Assembly (NCBI GenBank): GCA_013036995.1
Contig: JAAOXG010000018.1
Coordinates: forward strand, 93,855-157,854
Reading direction: 5' to 3'
Source of the DNA: Lacrimispora defluvii
GTDB taxonomy: Bacteria > Bacillota > Clostridia > Lachnospirales > Lachnospiraceae
Length of the DNA: 64,000 nt
Under the pieces are notes generated by a model. The model saw only the letters and a program-made list of their open reading frames with translations. It was not told where the DNA came from and searched no databases. Of the stretch, positions 8,233-17,021 are shown in pieces. The position numbers were made by a program, and so were the translations under genes. Position 1 is the first letter of the stretch. Each line of letters opens with the position of its first letter.

Positions 8233-9755
8233 GACTCATTTTCTCCTTCCTGAACCATCATATCTTTCAAATGCTCATATAAGCTTAAATATTTCCGGTA
8301 ATTCCGGTCATAGATGTTACGGTCTGCCTGATTGGGAACATGATACCGCTTATTTTCCACAGTCAGTTTTACTGCCTCTTCAAAATCTTCATAAATACCA
8401 ACTCCCACGCCTGCAAGAATTGCCGCGCCTAAGGTTGTAGCTGTGTCGGAAGATGGAACGATCACAGGCTTGCCCGTCACATCGGATTTAATCTGAGTCC
8501 ATAAGAGAGAGTTTGCAGATCCTCCCATGGCCCTTAACACATCAACGGATGCGCCTGCCTCTGCCGCCACTTCCAGATTATGCCTTAAAGACATGGCAAC
8601 CCCCTCCATGACCGCACGTATGAAATGACCTTTGGTCTTTCCAAAATCCATTCCGTAATATACGCCTTTCGCATAGGGATTCCATAAGGGGGAACGCTCC
8701 CCTGCCATGTAGGGAAGGAAGATCAGTCCGTCACTTCCCGGAGCAACGCTTCCAGCCTCTTCATTGAACAGATCCAGGGAGCTTTTCCCGGTTCTTCTGC
8801 CTTCTTCTCTTTCAAATGCGCCAAACTCCTTCTCAAGCCACCTCATGGCTCCGCCGCCACCGGTAGTTCCACCCTGTAAAAGCCATTTGCCAGGTACTAC
8901 ATGACAGCTTAAAATCAGCCTTGGATCGGCTTTGTAGCTGTCGATGCAGATACTCATTCCGCCAGCCTGACCGCCCTGCTCCTGGGTTTCACCGGCATGG
9001 ATTACTCCGGCGCCAAGTGTCCCGCAGGCTGCGTCAAGGCCACCGGCTACTACAGGGGTTCCCTCAGCCAGTCCTGACTGGACAGCTGCCGCTTTCGTCA
9101 CTGTGCCAATCACCTCATGACAGGGGTGAATATCCGGAAGAATGCGGGACGGAATTCCAAGCGCTTCGCACATTGCCTGATCCCAGGTTCCGGTATGCAT
9201 GTCAAAGCAGTGATAACCATATCCCTGGGAGAGATCCTGGGTCATCTGACCGGTAAGTCTGTAAGCAATGTAGCTGTTGGATTGCAGTACCTTATCAATA
9301 TTCTCATACACCTGGGGCATATTTCTCTGGTACCAGATGATCTTAGCCGTGCTGTAAGAGGGTTGCAGGGAATTGCCTGCCACTTCAAATATCTTCTGTT
9401 CTCCCACTTTCTCACTGAGTTCTCTGCAAATGTCATCGGCTCTGGTGTCCATCCAGATAGGCGTGTTGGTCAGCACCCTGCCCTCTTTGTCTACCGCTAT
9501 GGCTGACCAGCTCTGTCCGTCAATTCCGATTCCTGCGATTTCCTCCGGCTTTATCTGGGATTTGGAAAATATATATTTCATTGTGCTGCAGATCACCCGC
9601 CACCATTCATCCGGGTCCTGCTCCGCCCATCCTGTCTGGGGATAATAAACCTCATACTCCCCGGTAGCAGTTTCTAATACGGTTCCATTTCTATCAAAAA
9701 TTGCAATTTTACAGGCACTGGTCCCTACGTCAATCCCTAATAAATAAGGTTTCAT
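8229..9755 (-). CDS. FGGY-family carbohydrate kinase (xylulokinase-like)
   Basis: The 508-residue kinase has the N-terminal phosphate loop LGIDVGTSACK, the catalytic Asp241 in AGGLDAACGTLGAG and the C-terminal ATP motif MGGSANSLLW. It resembles xylulokinases overall, but where E. coli XylB has the substrate motif GQMHG this protein reads GQSWSA (residues 80-85), so xylulose may not be its substrate. It probably phosphorylates the ketose made by the neighbouring dehydrogenase. It lies 18 bases after the aldolase gene and overlaps the dehydrogenase start. Confidence 0.88.
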   Translation of the reverse strand: MKPYLLGIDVGTSACKIAIFDRNGTVLETATGEYEVYYPQTGWAEQDPDEWWRVICSTMKYIFSKSQIKPEEIAGIGIDGQSWSAIAVDKEGRVLTNTPIWMDTRADDICRELSEKVGEQKIFEVAGNSLQPSYSTAKIIWYQRNMPQVYENIDKVLQSNSYIAYRLTGQMTQDLSQGYGYHCFDMHTGTWDQAMCEALGIPSRILPDIHPCHEVIGTVTKAAAVQSGLAEGTPVVAGGLDAACGTLGAGVIHAGETQEQGGQAGGMSICIDSYKADPRLILSCHVVPGKWLLQGGTTGGGGAMRWLEKEFGAFEREEGRRTGKSSLDLFNEEAGSVAPGSDGLIFLPYMAGERSPLWNPYAKGVYYGMDFGKTKGHFIRAVMEGVAMSLRHNLEVAAEAGASVDVLRAMGGSANSLLWTQIKSDVTGKPVIVPSSDTATTLGAAILAGVGVGIYEDFEEAVKLTVENKRYHVPNQADRNIYDRNYRKYLSLYEHLKDMMVQEGENES

Positions 9756-9773
9756 GTTTTCCTCCTGAACCTA

Positions 9774-10625
9774 TCAGTCCGCTTTATGGTCACATCCGCA
9801 AACCAGAATACGGTTCTTAACAAACTGCTTTACTGCTTCCATTCCCACTGTGCCTAATTTCTTTGGATCAAAGGTGTCCGGATGGTCTTTTAAAAGCTTC
9901 TTACCTGCATCAGTATAAGCTACTCTTAACTCTGTGGCAAAATTAACCTTACACATTCCTCTGCTCACACATTCTCTTACATCTTCGTCGCTTAATCCGG
10001 AAGCACCGTGAAGAACAAGGGGCACAGACACTAACTCTTTCACTTCACTGATCCGCTCTTTGTCTAAAACAGGAGTGGTTGCATAAAAGCCGTGAGCAGT
10101 TCCGATTCCGATTGCCAGAGAGTGAACTCCTGTCCGTTCTACAAATTCCTTTGCCTGCATGGGATCTGTGTTGTTGTCCGCTTCTGCTTCCAGATCATCC
10201 TCTTTGCCGCCAACCTTACCAAGCTCGCCTTCTACTGTGATATTGCAGGCTCTTGCCGCATCTGCAGCCCGTTTGGTCAACGCGATGTTACTCTCAAAGT
10301 CTAAGTGGGAGCCATCAATCATAACAGATGTATATCCGGCACGGATTGCCTGGAGAACAAGCTCGTAGCTGCTGCCGTGATCTAAGTGAAGACATACCGG
10401 TACGGTTGCCTTCTCAGCCTCGGCTGCTGCCATGGCATAGTATGTTTCCAGTGTTCCGTATTTAACCGTTGACGGTGTGGTCTGAAGCATAACCGGAGCC
10501 CGAAGCTCCTCAGCTGCGGCCACCACAGCTTTCAGCATTTCCATATTTTCAACATTAAAAGCTCCTACTGCGTATCCGCCTTTTTGAGCATCCAAAAGCA
10601 TTTGTTCCGATGTAACCAGTGACAT
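9774..10625 (-). CDS. Class II ketose-bisphosphate aldolase (GatY/KbaY/FbaA type)
   Basis: The 283-residue zinc aldolase has the catalytic Asp82 and zinc ligand His83 in LHLDHG, further zinc ligands His178 (GTAHGFY) and His206 (LHGASG), and the phosphate-binding glycines around them. This class cleaves fructose- or tagatose-1,6-bisphosphate into dihydroxyacetone phosphate and glyceraldehyde 3-phosphate. As first gene of an operon with a ketose kinase, a PfkB kinase and a polyol dehydrogenase, it likely ends that route. A good AGGAGG-like site precedes the ATG. Fructose versus tagatose stereochemistry cannot be decided by eye. Confidence 0.9.
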   Translation of the reverse strand: MSLVTSEQMLLDAQKGGYAVGAFNVENMEMLKAVVAAAEELRAPVMLQTTPSTVKYGTLETYYAMAAAEAEKATVPVCLHLDHGSSYELVLQAIRAGYTSVMIDGSHLDFESNIALTKRAADAARACNITVEGELGKVGGKEDDLEAEADNNTDPMQAKEFVERTGVHSLAIGIGTAHGFYATTPVLDKERISEVKELVSVPLVLHGASGLSDEDVRECVSRGMCKVNFATELRVAYTDAGKKLLKDHPDTFDPKKLGTVGMEAVKQFVKNRILVCGCDHKAD

Positions 10626-10675
10626 AATATTTTCCTCCTAACATTTTTACGATCATTTGGTTCTTTACACTTACC

Positions 10676-10681
10676 ATTATA
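10676..10681 (-). promoter_or_regulatory. -10 element of the polyol operon promoter
   Basis: A perfect TATAAT lies on the minus strand about 50 bases upstream of the aldolase ATG. No good -35 box is found 17 bases upstream, which fits an activator-dependent promoter driven by the divergent AraC protein. Confidence 0.5.
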
Positions 10682-10754
10682 CCGTATCTGTTTCGAAAAA
10701 TTAGAGGGGAACCAGACAGAAGCCAGGGCTGTATGTCGTGTTATCGAACATTCC

Positions 10755-10783
10755 TTGACTTGCATCAATTATGCTGATAAAGT
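10755..10783 (+). promoter_or_regulatory. Promoter of the AraC-family regulator
   Basis: TTGACT (10755-10760) and TAAAGT (10778-10783) are separated by exactly 17 bases and lie about 33 bases before the ATG at 10816, consistent with a sigma-A promoter. Confidence 0.6.
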
Positions 10784-10815
10784 AAAATATAGGATAGAGA
10801 TTGGAGGGGATTATT

Positions 10816-11688
10816 ATGAGGACAGGTTATAAAGATTTAAATATAAAAATAGGGATCGATGATACCACGTTTTTGGTCTTAAATATCGTATTTGAGCGGT
10901 TTCTCCGTTCCATGCCAAGACACAGCCACGGGAATAACAGTTATGAAATCCACTATATTCCCTACGGTCATGGCAAAGTAAATATTGATGACCAGATCTA
11001 TAATATTACGCCCAATACCCTTTACATGACAGGCCCTCATGTGGAGCATGAGCAGATACCTTTAAAGAATGATCCCATGGCGGAATATTGCATCTATTTT
11101 AAGCTGCAAAAAAATAATACTCACATCCAGCCTGAGGTGGATACGGTGGCTTATAAGTTCGAGAAAACCCATTTCTGGTTCGGGCAGGATACCCAGGAGC
11201 TGTATCCGCTGATGCAGCAGATCTTTTTTGAGCTGGAACACCGTTATACGGGATATATGATTTTAGTGGAGGCCCTTCTCCAGCAATGCGTAGTTAAGAT
11301 TGTACGGAATTACGAATATAAGGCCCAGTCCAAGGTTCATTTTTCGCCCTCCAATCTGGTAGACAGCAAATACATCATTGTGGAAGAGTGCTTTCTTTAT
11401 GAATATGAAACCATAACACTGGAAAATCTGGCGGAAAGGCTTGGTTTAAGTGTACGACAGACGGAACGGTTTTTAAAGGATTATTACGGCAGAACCTTTC
11501 TTCAGAAGAAAACAGAAGCCAAGATGTCTATGGCGAAGATTTATTTAAATGATGAAACGATTAATATATCGGAGATTTCTGACCGACTGAACTACTCATC
11601 CATTCAGCACTTTTCCTATGCATTTAAGCAGTATTACGGGATCTCGCCGAGCAATTACAGGAAGAAGAATATGATATCGGATAAATAA
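10816..11688 (+). CDS. AraC-family transcriptional regulator
   Basis: From ATG 10816, with GGAGGGG at 10803-10809, the gene encodes 290 residues; an in-frame TTG 15 bases earlier falls in the ribosome site itself and is not a likely start. The N-terminal half is a cupin-like sensor (MPRHSHGNNSYEIHYI, ITPNTLYMTGPHVEHEQ) that typically binds a sugar. The C-terminal 100 residues form two helix-turn-helix motifs (ENLAERLGLSVRQTERFL and INISEISDRLNYSSIQHFSYAF). It is divergent from the polyol operon with 190 bases between starts, so it is almost surely the operon's activator. Confidence 0.92.
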   Translation: MRTGYKDLNIKIGIDDTTFLVLNIVFERFLRSMPRHSHGNNSYEIHYIPYGHGKVNIDDQIYNITPNTLYMTGPHVEHEQIPLKNDPMAEYCIYFKLQKNNTHIQPEVDTVAYKFEKTHFWFGQDTQELYPLMQQIFFELEHRYTGYMILVEALLQQCVVKIVRNYEYKAQSKVHFSPSNLVDSKYIIVEECFLYEYETITLENLAERLGLSVRQTERFLKDYYGRTFLQKKTEAKMSMAKIYLNDETINISEISDRLNYSSIQHFSYAFKQYYGISPSNYRKKNMISDK

Positions 11689-11699
11689 GGCGGAAAACA

Positions 11700-11828
11700 A
11701 AAATCCTGGTAATTGGAAGTGGAAATAAAGAGCAACCGCCACAAAAGGTGGAAACTCCCATGATTGACTAAATGCTCATGAGCCCATGAGCACGCCTATC
11801 CTGTTCGCTGCAGGGTAGGCTATTTTTT
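11700..11828 (+). ncRNA. Candidate structured RNA or long structured 3' UTR ending in a terminator
   Basis: Starting just after the AraC stop, this stretch holds a small hairpin CCAC-GTGG inside GAG/CTC (about 11730-11757), a perfect 8-bp hairpin TGCTCATG AGCC CATGAGCA (about 11773-11792), and a strong terminator, GCCTATCCTG (11794-11803) against CAGGGTAGGC (11811-11820), followed by TATTTTTTT. I do not recognise it as a known riboswitch and no protein is encoded. It may be a small RNA processed from the araC transcript or simply its 3' end. Confidence 0.35.
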
Positions 11829-11829
11829 T
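11794..11829 (+). terminator. Rho-independent terminator downstream of the AraC gene
   Basis: A ten-base stem (one T-G pair) with loop TTCGCTG is followed by a run of seven T on the plus strand. Confidence 0.85.
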
Positions 11830-11894
11830 AACTTATGCCCGATGAAGCGGGGCACGCTGTCTATGTAAGTCAGCAATGCCAAGATAAAAGTAAG

Positions 11895-11934
11895 GAAAAG
11901 CATCCCGCATTGTACAACGCAGGATGCTTTTTCT
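11895..11934. terminator. Bidirectional terminator before the alpha/beta hydrolase gene end
   Basis: AAAAGCATCC and GGATGCTTTT form a perfect ten-base stem with an A run on one side and T run on the other. It can end minus-strand transcription after the hydrolase gene and plus-strand transcription from the AraC side. Confidence 0.8.
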
Positions 11935-11956
11935 TATAAATGTATAATCAAATCCA

Positions 11957-12784
11957 TCAGATATGTTTCCCAAGCCATAGTAAGATATCAGCAATTATCT
12001 CATCTCTGCACGGCTCATTTAAGATTTCATGAAACAGGTTTGCATAGACATGCAGGCTCTTATCCTTTGAACTTATTTCTTCAAATAAATCCAGAGAATC
12101 TTTTGCTGCAACCAGACCATCATCAGCTCCATGAAGAATGAGAACCGGATCGGAGAAGCTTTTTATATTGGCCTTCAGCCACTGCACGCCTGCATATATC
12201 TGGTTGATCAGTCCGGTGCTGATCTCCTTTTCCACCAGAGGATCCGAAACATACGCTTCAATCACCTTTTTATCGCTGCACACTCCATCTCCAAGTTCAT
12301 TGGGCAGATAAGTATCATCCGGCGCCTCAATTGGGAACTGATCTCCCATGACGGGGTGATTGTAATGGGTCAGCGCACCGGAGGTAATTATTCCATCTGC
12401 CATTCCCGGATTCTTTGCGCCAAACAGGGTTACTGTCTCCCCTCCCATGCTATGCCCGAACAGGAAAACTTTTTTCCCTTCGCTCTCCTCTCTGGCAAGA
12501 GCAAGAACCTGTTCCAGATCGTCAGGCATCTCATTAAAATCTTTAAAATAAACCTTTTTCCCCTCTGATTTTCCATGTCCCCTCTGATCATACCGGTAAA
12601 CGCTGTAGCCATTCTCGTTAAGCTTTTCCGTGAAATAATCGTACCGGTTTAAATGCTCACACAAGCCATGGGCAATGACAATCAGTGCTTTTGGCTTCTC
12701 CACTGCATCTTTTTTAAATCTCAGTTTCGTGCCATCGAAGGAAATAATCATTCTCTCCTCCTGTATTCTGTTTTCCCCATTCAT
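11957..12784 (-). CDS. Alpha/beta hydrolase, monoacylglycerol lipase-like
   Basis: From ATG 12784 (AAAGGAGAAGG just upstream) the gene encodes 275 residues. Motifs are the oxyanion segment IVIAHGLCEHLNRY, RGHGKSEG, the nucleophile elbow FGHSMGG and a late HGADDGLV/FHEILNEP giving Asp and His, the pattern of lysophospholipase/monoacylglycerol lipase (Hydrolase_4) enzymes. It probably hydrolyses a carboxylic ester in the cytoplasm. It follows the ADP-ribosylglycohydrolase gene by 97 bases on the same strand and may be the tail of that operon, though nothing in its sequence ties it to nucleosides. An in-frame TTG six codons upstream overlaps the ribosome site and was not used. Confidence 0.87.
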   Translation of the reverse strand: MNGENRIQEERMIISFDGTKLRFKKDAVEKPKALIVIAHGLCEHLNRYDYFTEKLNENGYSVYRYDQRGHGKSEGKKVYFKDFNEMPDDLEQVLALAREESEGKKVFLFGHSMGGETVTLFGAKNPGMADGIITSGALTHYNHPVMGDQFPIEAPDDTYLPNELGDGVCSDKKVIEAYVSDPLVEKEISTGLINQIYAGVQWLKANIKSFSDPVLILHGADDGLVAAKDSLDLFEEISSKDKSLHVYANLFHEILNEPCRDEIIADILLWLGKHI

Positions 12785-12881
12785 AATACCTTCTCCTTTC
12801 AAATCTCTATGGATTTTAACGATTGTATATCAGTAATTTCATCATACTACAAGGACTGCTTCATGGCAAGATCATATGATT

Positions 12882-14981
12882 TTACCCTTTCAGCCCAGTG
12901 AATTTTATATTGCTAAAACAGGTTCGTCCATAGCTCAGAGAGCCAAATCCAAACATTCCCGATTCAAAAGAGGAATCCTCTGCTTCCAGTATCTTTACAC
13001 CATTTACGGATAAAATTATTTTTTGCCCTCTTACTTCTATTTCAAATAAATAGGTGCTTTCCATATCCCATTGGTAGTCAGCTTCCGCCAAAATATAATA
13101 TCCATACTCATTTTTATAAAGTGCCAGTCTGTTCTGCCCGGAAAAACCTGCCCCGTAACCAAGCATCGCCCCTTTTGCCCGGACTGTCATTAAGTGGTTC
13201 TCCCCAAACAGTGGTTTTACAAGAGCACTCACCCGGTAGTCTTTGCTGTAATAATTTCCTGTATAAGCAAATGCTGGTTCAGCCCGGTGGAAATGAAGAA
13301 ATTCTCCCTGTTTCGTCCAGTGCCCGCCATCTGTGGAAAATGGAGTCACTGTTCCAAATTCTTCTTTTTGCTTCGTTATATCAATTTCATAATCTGCAAG
13401 TCCTGTTACCTGGAATTTTTTCATATGAATATAACCGGTTGTAGTTCCTTCCGGAAAGCTGCTTCCCCTGACAATAAATCCAACTTCCTCTACAAGATCC
13501 CCTTTTGTATCAGGTATTGTAAATTCCACCTGAAACCATTCATTTTCCGGATAGTCAACAAAACTGATTTCTACGATGTCATGCTTCCCAAACATCTTTA
13601 TATACGGCACCAGATCCAGTTTCTGCCCTTTCAGCCATTGTACAGACAGTTTCATGGTAACCTTCTGCCCGGAATAAACCTTGGGGGAGAAAACCGGAGA
13701 ATAGCGCTCATCAGAAAAATCTTCTCTTCCATAAAAACTTTTATAATAAATCCGGCAGGAATCATATCCAATATCATCAATGAGAATGCACAGTCCCTTC
13801 CCATCCGCATAACTTTTACTTCCTGAAGGCTTGATCGTACCATAGATGGGATTGGATATTCTCATGTTGTGTGTCATGCCCGGAAGAATAAAGTCAAAGT
13901 TTATTTCTTCCGGATTCATTCGAAGCTCATTTCCCAATTCTTCTCCCATTCCAGCATATCCATGTGCAGCAACTTCTTTCGCGTAGGACGGGATATCAAG
14001 AATATTGAGATAGCCGGATATTCCTGATAAAACCACCGAATCGTTAATGGGCCTGCGGTATTTGTCCGGAATCCGGGAAAGACCGCAATATACACCCGCG
14101 ATTGTTCCTACATTGCCTGCATTGCAATCCGTATCCCAGCCGCACATACAGGCGATTTCCACTGTTCTGGAAAAATCACCATTTCCATAAAATAATGCAA
14201 GGGCACACACACCTGCATTGGGAATAATATGGCATGCACCCGGATATTTGTCATATCCCCAATCCTGTTCCAGCATATGAAAGCATCCTCTGAAATCACC
14301 GGGATTATTGCGGTAGAATCGTTCCACGGCTTTAACCACCTGGTGATAAAGGCTTTCTTCCGGTATCTGATTTAAACCTGCCTCCACAATCTCATTCATT
14401 GATTGTGCCGTAAATGCCTGTGCAATACAGGCGCAGATAAATCTGGCTCCGTTTAACCCCTCCCCGTCATGGGAAACACTGGCAGCTGCCGCTCCGTCAT
14501 CTGCTGCCATTTTCGGATTTCCGGGATGAATCAGCCCCCAGGTATCAATAAATATCTGTCCGCCAATCTGCTCCGCCACCGTACTTCCGTTACATTCAAC
14601 AGATCCTGATAAAGGTGCCGGGATTCCCATCTTTAAATTCATATAAGCCGTATGCTCTGTGCTGACTCCATATCCGCCCCACCAGAACATCCCCTTTAAA
14701 TACCTCGTATAATTTAACCATGCTTTGGCCACATCTTCCGGAGTTACCGGTGTTCCCTTCTCCTTCCTGTCATCCAGTGCTCTTAAGAAATAAACCGGCC
14801 CATTTACATCATCATCTGCAGCAAAATTAATATAATCCTTCACATAACCGTTTAAATCCCCGTAAGTCTGAAATATCCGTTCCTCTGTCCAGACATCCGG
14901 CTCTATGGGCGCTCCTAAGCGGATTCCGATATTCATGCCTAAAAATCCTGCATATACTTTTTCATAATAGCGTTCCACCAT
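12882..14981 (-). CDS. ADP-ribosylglycohydrolase-family protein with C-terminal lectin-like region
   Basis: Residues 1 to about 345 carry the ADP-ribosylglycohydrolase fold: an N-terminal acidic metal site ADDD (55-58), DWGY, NAGVCALALFYG and the C-terminal metal motif GWDTDCNAGN (281-290), equivalent to the GxDTD signature of DraG/ARH enzymes. Residues about 360-699 form beta-rich segments (FSDERYSPVFSPKVYSGQKV, then a LamG-like part ending FGFGSLSYGRTCF). At 699 residues it is about twice the usual DraG length. No signal peptide is seen, so it is cytoplasmic. It closes an operon for nucleoside uptake, nucleoside hydrolysis and ribose phosphorylation, suggesting that it releases ribose or a base from an imported ribosyl compound; the substrate is not known. 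Confidence 0.85.
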   Translation of the reverse strand: MVERYYEKVYAGFLGMNIGIRLGAPIEPDVWTEERIFQTYGDLNGYVKDYINFAADDDVNGPVYFLRALDDRKEKGTPVTPEDVAKAWLNYTRYLKGMFWWGGYGVSTEHTAYMNLKMGIPAPLSGSVECNGSTVAEQIGGQIFIDTWGLIHPGNPKMAADDGAAAASVSHDGEGLNGARFICACIAQAFTAQSMNEIVEAGLNQIPEESLYHQVVKAVERFYRNNPGDFRGCFHMLEQDWGYDKYPGACHIIPNAGVCALALFYGNGDFSRTVEIACMCGWDTDCNAGNVGTIAGVYCGLSRIPDKYRRPINDSVVLSGISGYLNILDIPSYAKEVAAHGYAGMGEELGNELRMNPEEINFDFILPGMTHNMRISNPIYGTIKPSGSKSYADGKGLCILIDDIGYDSCRIYYKSFYGREDFSDERYSPVFSPKVYSGQKVTMKLSVQWLKGQKLDLVPYIKMFGKHDIVEISFVDYPENEWFQVEFTIPDTKGDLVEEVGFIVRGSSFPEGTTTGYIHMKKFQVTGLADYEIDITKQKEEFGTVTPFSTDGGHWTKQGEFLHFHRAEPAFAYTGNYYSKDYRVSALVKPLFGENHLMTVRAKGAMLGYGAGFSGQNRLALYKNEYGYYILAEADYQWDMESTYLFEIEVRGQKIILSVNGVKILEAEDSSFESGMFGFGSLSYGRTCFSNIKFTGLKG

Positions 14982-15027
14982 ATCAATAACCTGCTTTCTG
15001 CATATTTTATTCCGACTGATATGCTAT

Positions 15028-15063
15028 TTCAGGCGACGAAGAACATATACTTCGCCGCCTGAA
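15028..15063 (-). other. Intercistronic stem-loop between permease and glycohydrolase genes
   Basis: TTCAGGCGACGAAG (15028-15041) pairs over 14 positions (one G-T pair) with CTTCGCCGCCTGAA (15050-15063). It starts 4 bases after the permease stop and lacks a T run, so it looks like a processing or mRNA-stabilising hairpin or a leaky terminator rather than a full stop. Confidence 0.6.
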
Positions 15064-15066
15064 TCA

Positions 15067-15984
15067 TTATTTCTTTTTCAGCTTTAAATACTCTTTATAG
15101 GAAAATGCAAACAGTCCGATCAATGTTGAAACATAAGGAATTGTCTGCACCAGACTGGAGGCCCAGCCCACTGTGGATGCCGCTGTGGCAATGGCATTGA
15201 AAAAACCAAAAGCTATGGATGCCGCAGCTGTTCCAATGGGATTAGACCTTCCTATGGCTTCCGCTGCCACTGCAATCCATCCTCTTCCCGATACCATATC
15301 TCTTGTAAACGATGACAGATAGCCCATTGACATAAAGGCACCGCCGCATGCACAGAGAAAGCCGCTTAAAAGGAGGGCGATCGTCTGGGTAAGCTTTACA
15401 TTAATTCCTACCGATTCTGCCGCTTTTAAGTTTTCCCCCACTGCCCGGATATGATAACCCAGCGTGGTCTTTCCAAGAAAAACAGCCACAATTAAAATCA
15501 TAATAAATGCCAGATACGTCATAATATTCTGTCCGGAAAGAATGTTACCCAGAAACGGAATATCTTTTAACACAGGAATGGCGATCTCCGGCAGTGTTTT
15601 ACTGGCAACAGAGGTGGAGCTTCCTTTATCTCCGGTAAACAGGTAAAGCAAAAATACCGTACCTCCCGATGCTAAAGAATTAATGGCGATACCGCCTAAA
15701 ATAACATTTGCCCGGTAATATAAAGTAAATAACGCCAGTATTCCGGAACAGATTAAACCGGATAAAAGAGCGATCAGGAATCCTCCCAGAGCACTTCCCG
15801 TTGCTGCACTTCCAAATACTCCAAAGAAAGCTGATATCAGCATGATTCCTTCCAAAGCAATATTGGCCACTCCTGCCCGGTTTGCAATCACTGCCCCAAG
15901 GGAAGCGAACAGTATGGGAGTTGTCACCCGGAATACGGAATGCAGGAATTGTGGTGTGAAAATGATATGAATCAATTCTCTCAT
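15067..15984 (-). CDS. Nucleoside-type ABC transporter permease (second)
   Basis: From ATG 15984, whose ATGA overlaps the stop of the first permease, the gene encodes 305 residues with about nine hydrophobic segments. The GALGAVIANRAGVANIALEG-type N-terminal signature and the cytoplasmic EAAesvGINV loop (LKAAESVGINVKLTQ) mark the BPD_transp_2 permease family that pairs with BMP lipoproteins (NupQ/YufQ class). It forms a heterodimer with the preceding permease and imports purine or other nucleosides. The reading frame extends upstream to a GTG inside the first permease gene but the ATG has its own AAGGGGG site. Confidence 0.9.
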   Translation of the reverse strand: MRELIHIIFTPQFLHSVFRVTTPILFASLGAVIANRAGVANIALEGIMLISAFFGVFGSAATGSALGGFLIALLSGLICSGILALFTLYYRANVILGGIAINSLASGGTVFLLYLFTGDKGSSTSVASKTLPEIAIPVLKDIPFLGNILSGQNIMTYLAFIMILIVAVFLGKTTLGYHIRAVGENLKAAESVGINVKLTQTIALLLSGFLCACGGAFMSMGYLSSFTRDMVSGRGWIAVAAEAIGRSNPIGTAAASIAFGFFNAIATAASTVGWASSLVQTIPYVSTLIGLFAFSYKEYLKLKKK

Positions 15985-17021
15985 TTGGCAATCCCCCTTT
16001 CCATCCACCGCTGCTTAAAGGAGTGAAGAAAACGTTCCGAAGCAATCAGCAGAATAATCAGACTTTGAAGGATGGTTGACATCTCGGCAGGAACATCAGA
16101 AAGCCTTGCAACAATATCCGCCCCTGTAGATAAATATGCCACAAACAGAGCCGCATAAATTACACTTACCGGATTATTATTGGCCAGCATGGCAATTAAC
16201 GCTCCCGTAAATCCATAACCAGGAAGGCCAGACCATTCGAAACGGGTATGCATGGCAATGGATTCCACCGAACCGCCGATGCCCGCTATCGCTCCTGATA
16301 CCAGATGAGCGATAATAATGGTCTTAACAATGTTGATTCCGGAATAGGCTGCAAACCCGGCATTAATACCTACCATACGGATCTCATAACCCCATTTGGT
16401 CTTATATAGGAAAACAGAGACTGCTCCAACACAAAGCAGTGCAATAAACAGTCCATAATGTACTTTAAATGCCGGTATGATCACCGGTATTTTGGCAGTG
16501 TCCAGATAGGGATAGGAACCATTTGATGCCATGGGATCCTGAAGCACTCTGGTCATAAGATAGGAACCAAGTCCCAGCAAAATGCTGTTCATCATCAGGG
16601 AGGTAACAAGTTCGCTGGCTCCGTATTTTGCTTTTAGATATCCTGGAATCAGCATGATTAAGGCACCGATTACGGCAGCAGCAAGAATGATGACCACCTG
16701 GTGAACTCCAACGGGGAGGGGTACCCAGATAGCAATCAGGGAAATAACAGCTCCGCTGAAATAAAAGATACCTTCCGCTCCCATATTAAACTGGCTGGCC
16801 TGGAAAACAACTGCCATGGACAGACCTGAGAATATAAGAGGAATTGCCATATTAATTATGTTTCCAATATACCTTGGTTTGCTGAAAGGGCCCAGTATAA
16901 ATAAACGGATGGACTCTATGGGTTTGTCACTAACCATAAAGATTACAGCAAAGGCTGCAAGCATTGCAATGACCAGAGCCACAGTTGTTCTTAAGAGATG
17001 AAAGGATTTTTCCCTACTCAT
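15981..17021 (-). CDS. Nucleoside-type ABC transporter permease (first)
   Basis: The chosen ATG at 17021 gives 346 residues starting MSREKSFHLL and overlaps the end of the ATPase gene by 8 bases. It has about ten hydrophobic helices, the FNMGAEGIFYFSG segment and the ABC-contact loop VGINAGFAAYSGINV typical of NupP/YufP-type permeases. With the next gene it makes the membrane pore of a BMP-linked importer. A 45-codon upstream extension in the same frame lies entirely inside the ATPase gene and is not homologous to permeases, so it was left out. Confidence 0.9.
   Translation of the reverse strand: MSREKSFHLLRTTVALVIAMLAAFAVIFMVSDKPIESIRLFILGPFSKPRYIGNIINMAIPLIFSGLSMAVVFQASQFNMGAEGIFYFSGAVISLIAIWVPLPVGVHQVVIILAAAVIGALIMLIPGYLKAKYGASELVTSLMMNSILLGLGSYLMTRVLQDPMASNGSYPYLDTAKIPVIIPAFKVHYGLFIALLCVGAVSVFLYKTKWGYEIRMVGINAGFAAYSGINIVKTIIIAHLVSGAIAGIGGSVESIAMHTRFEWSGLPGYGFTGALIAMLANNNPVSVIYAALFVAYLSTGADIVARLSDVPAEMSTILQSLIILLIASERFLHSFKQRWMERGIAK

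Noticed and set aside
13194..13826. Plus-strand open frame of 210 codons
   Set aside because: It is antisense to the ADP-ribosylglycohydrolase gene and shows no domain or ribosome site.
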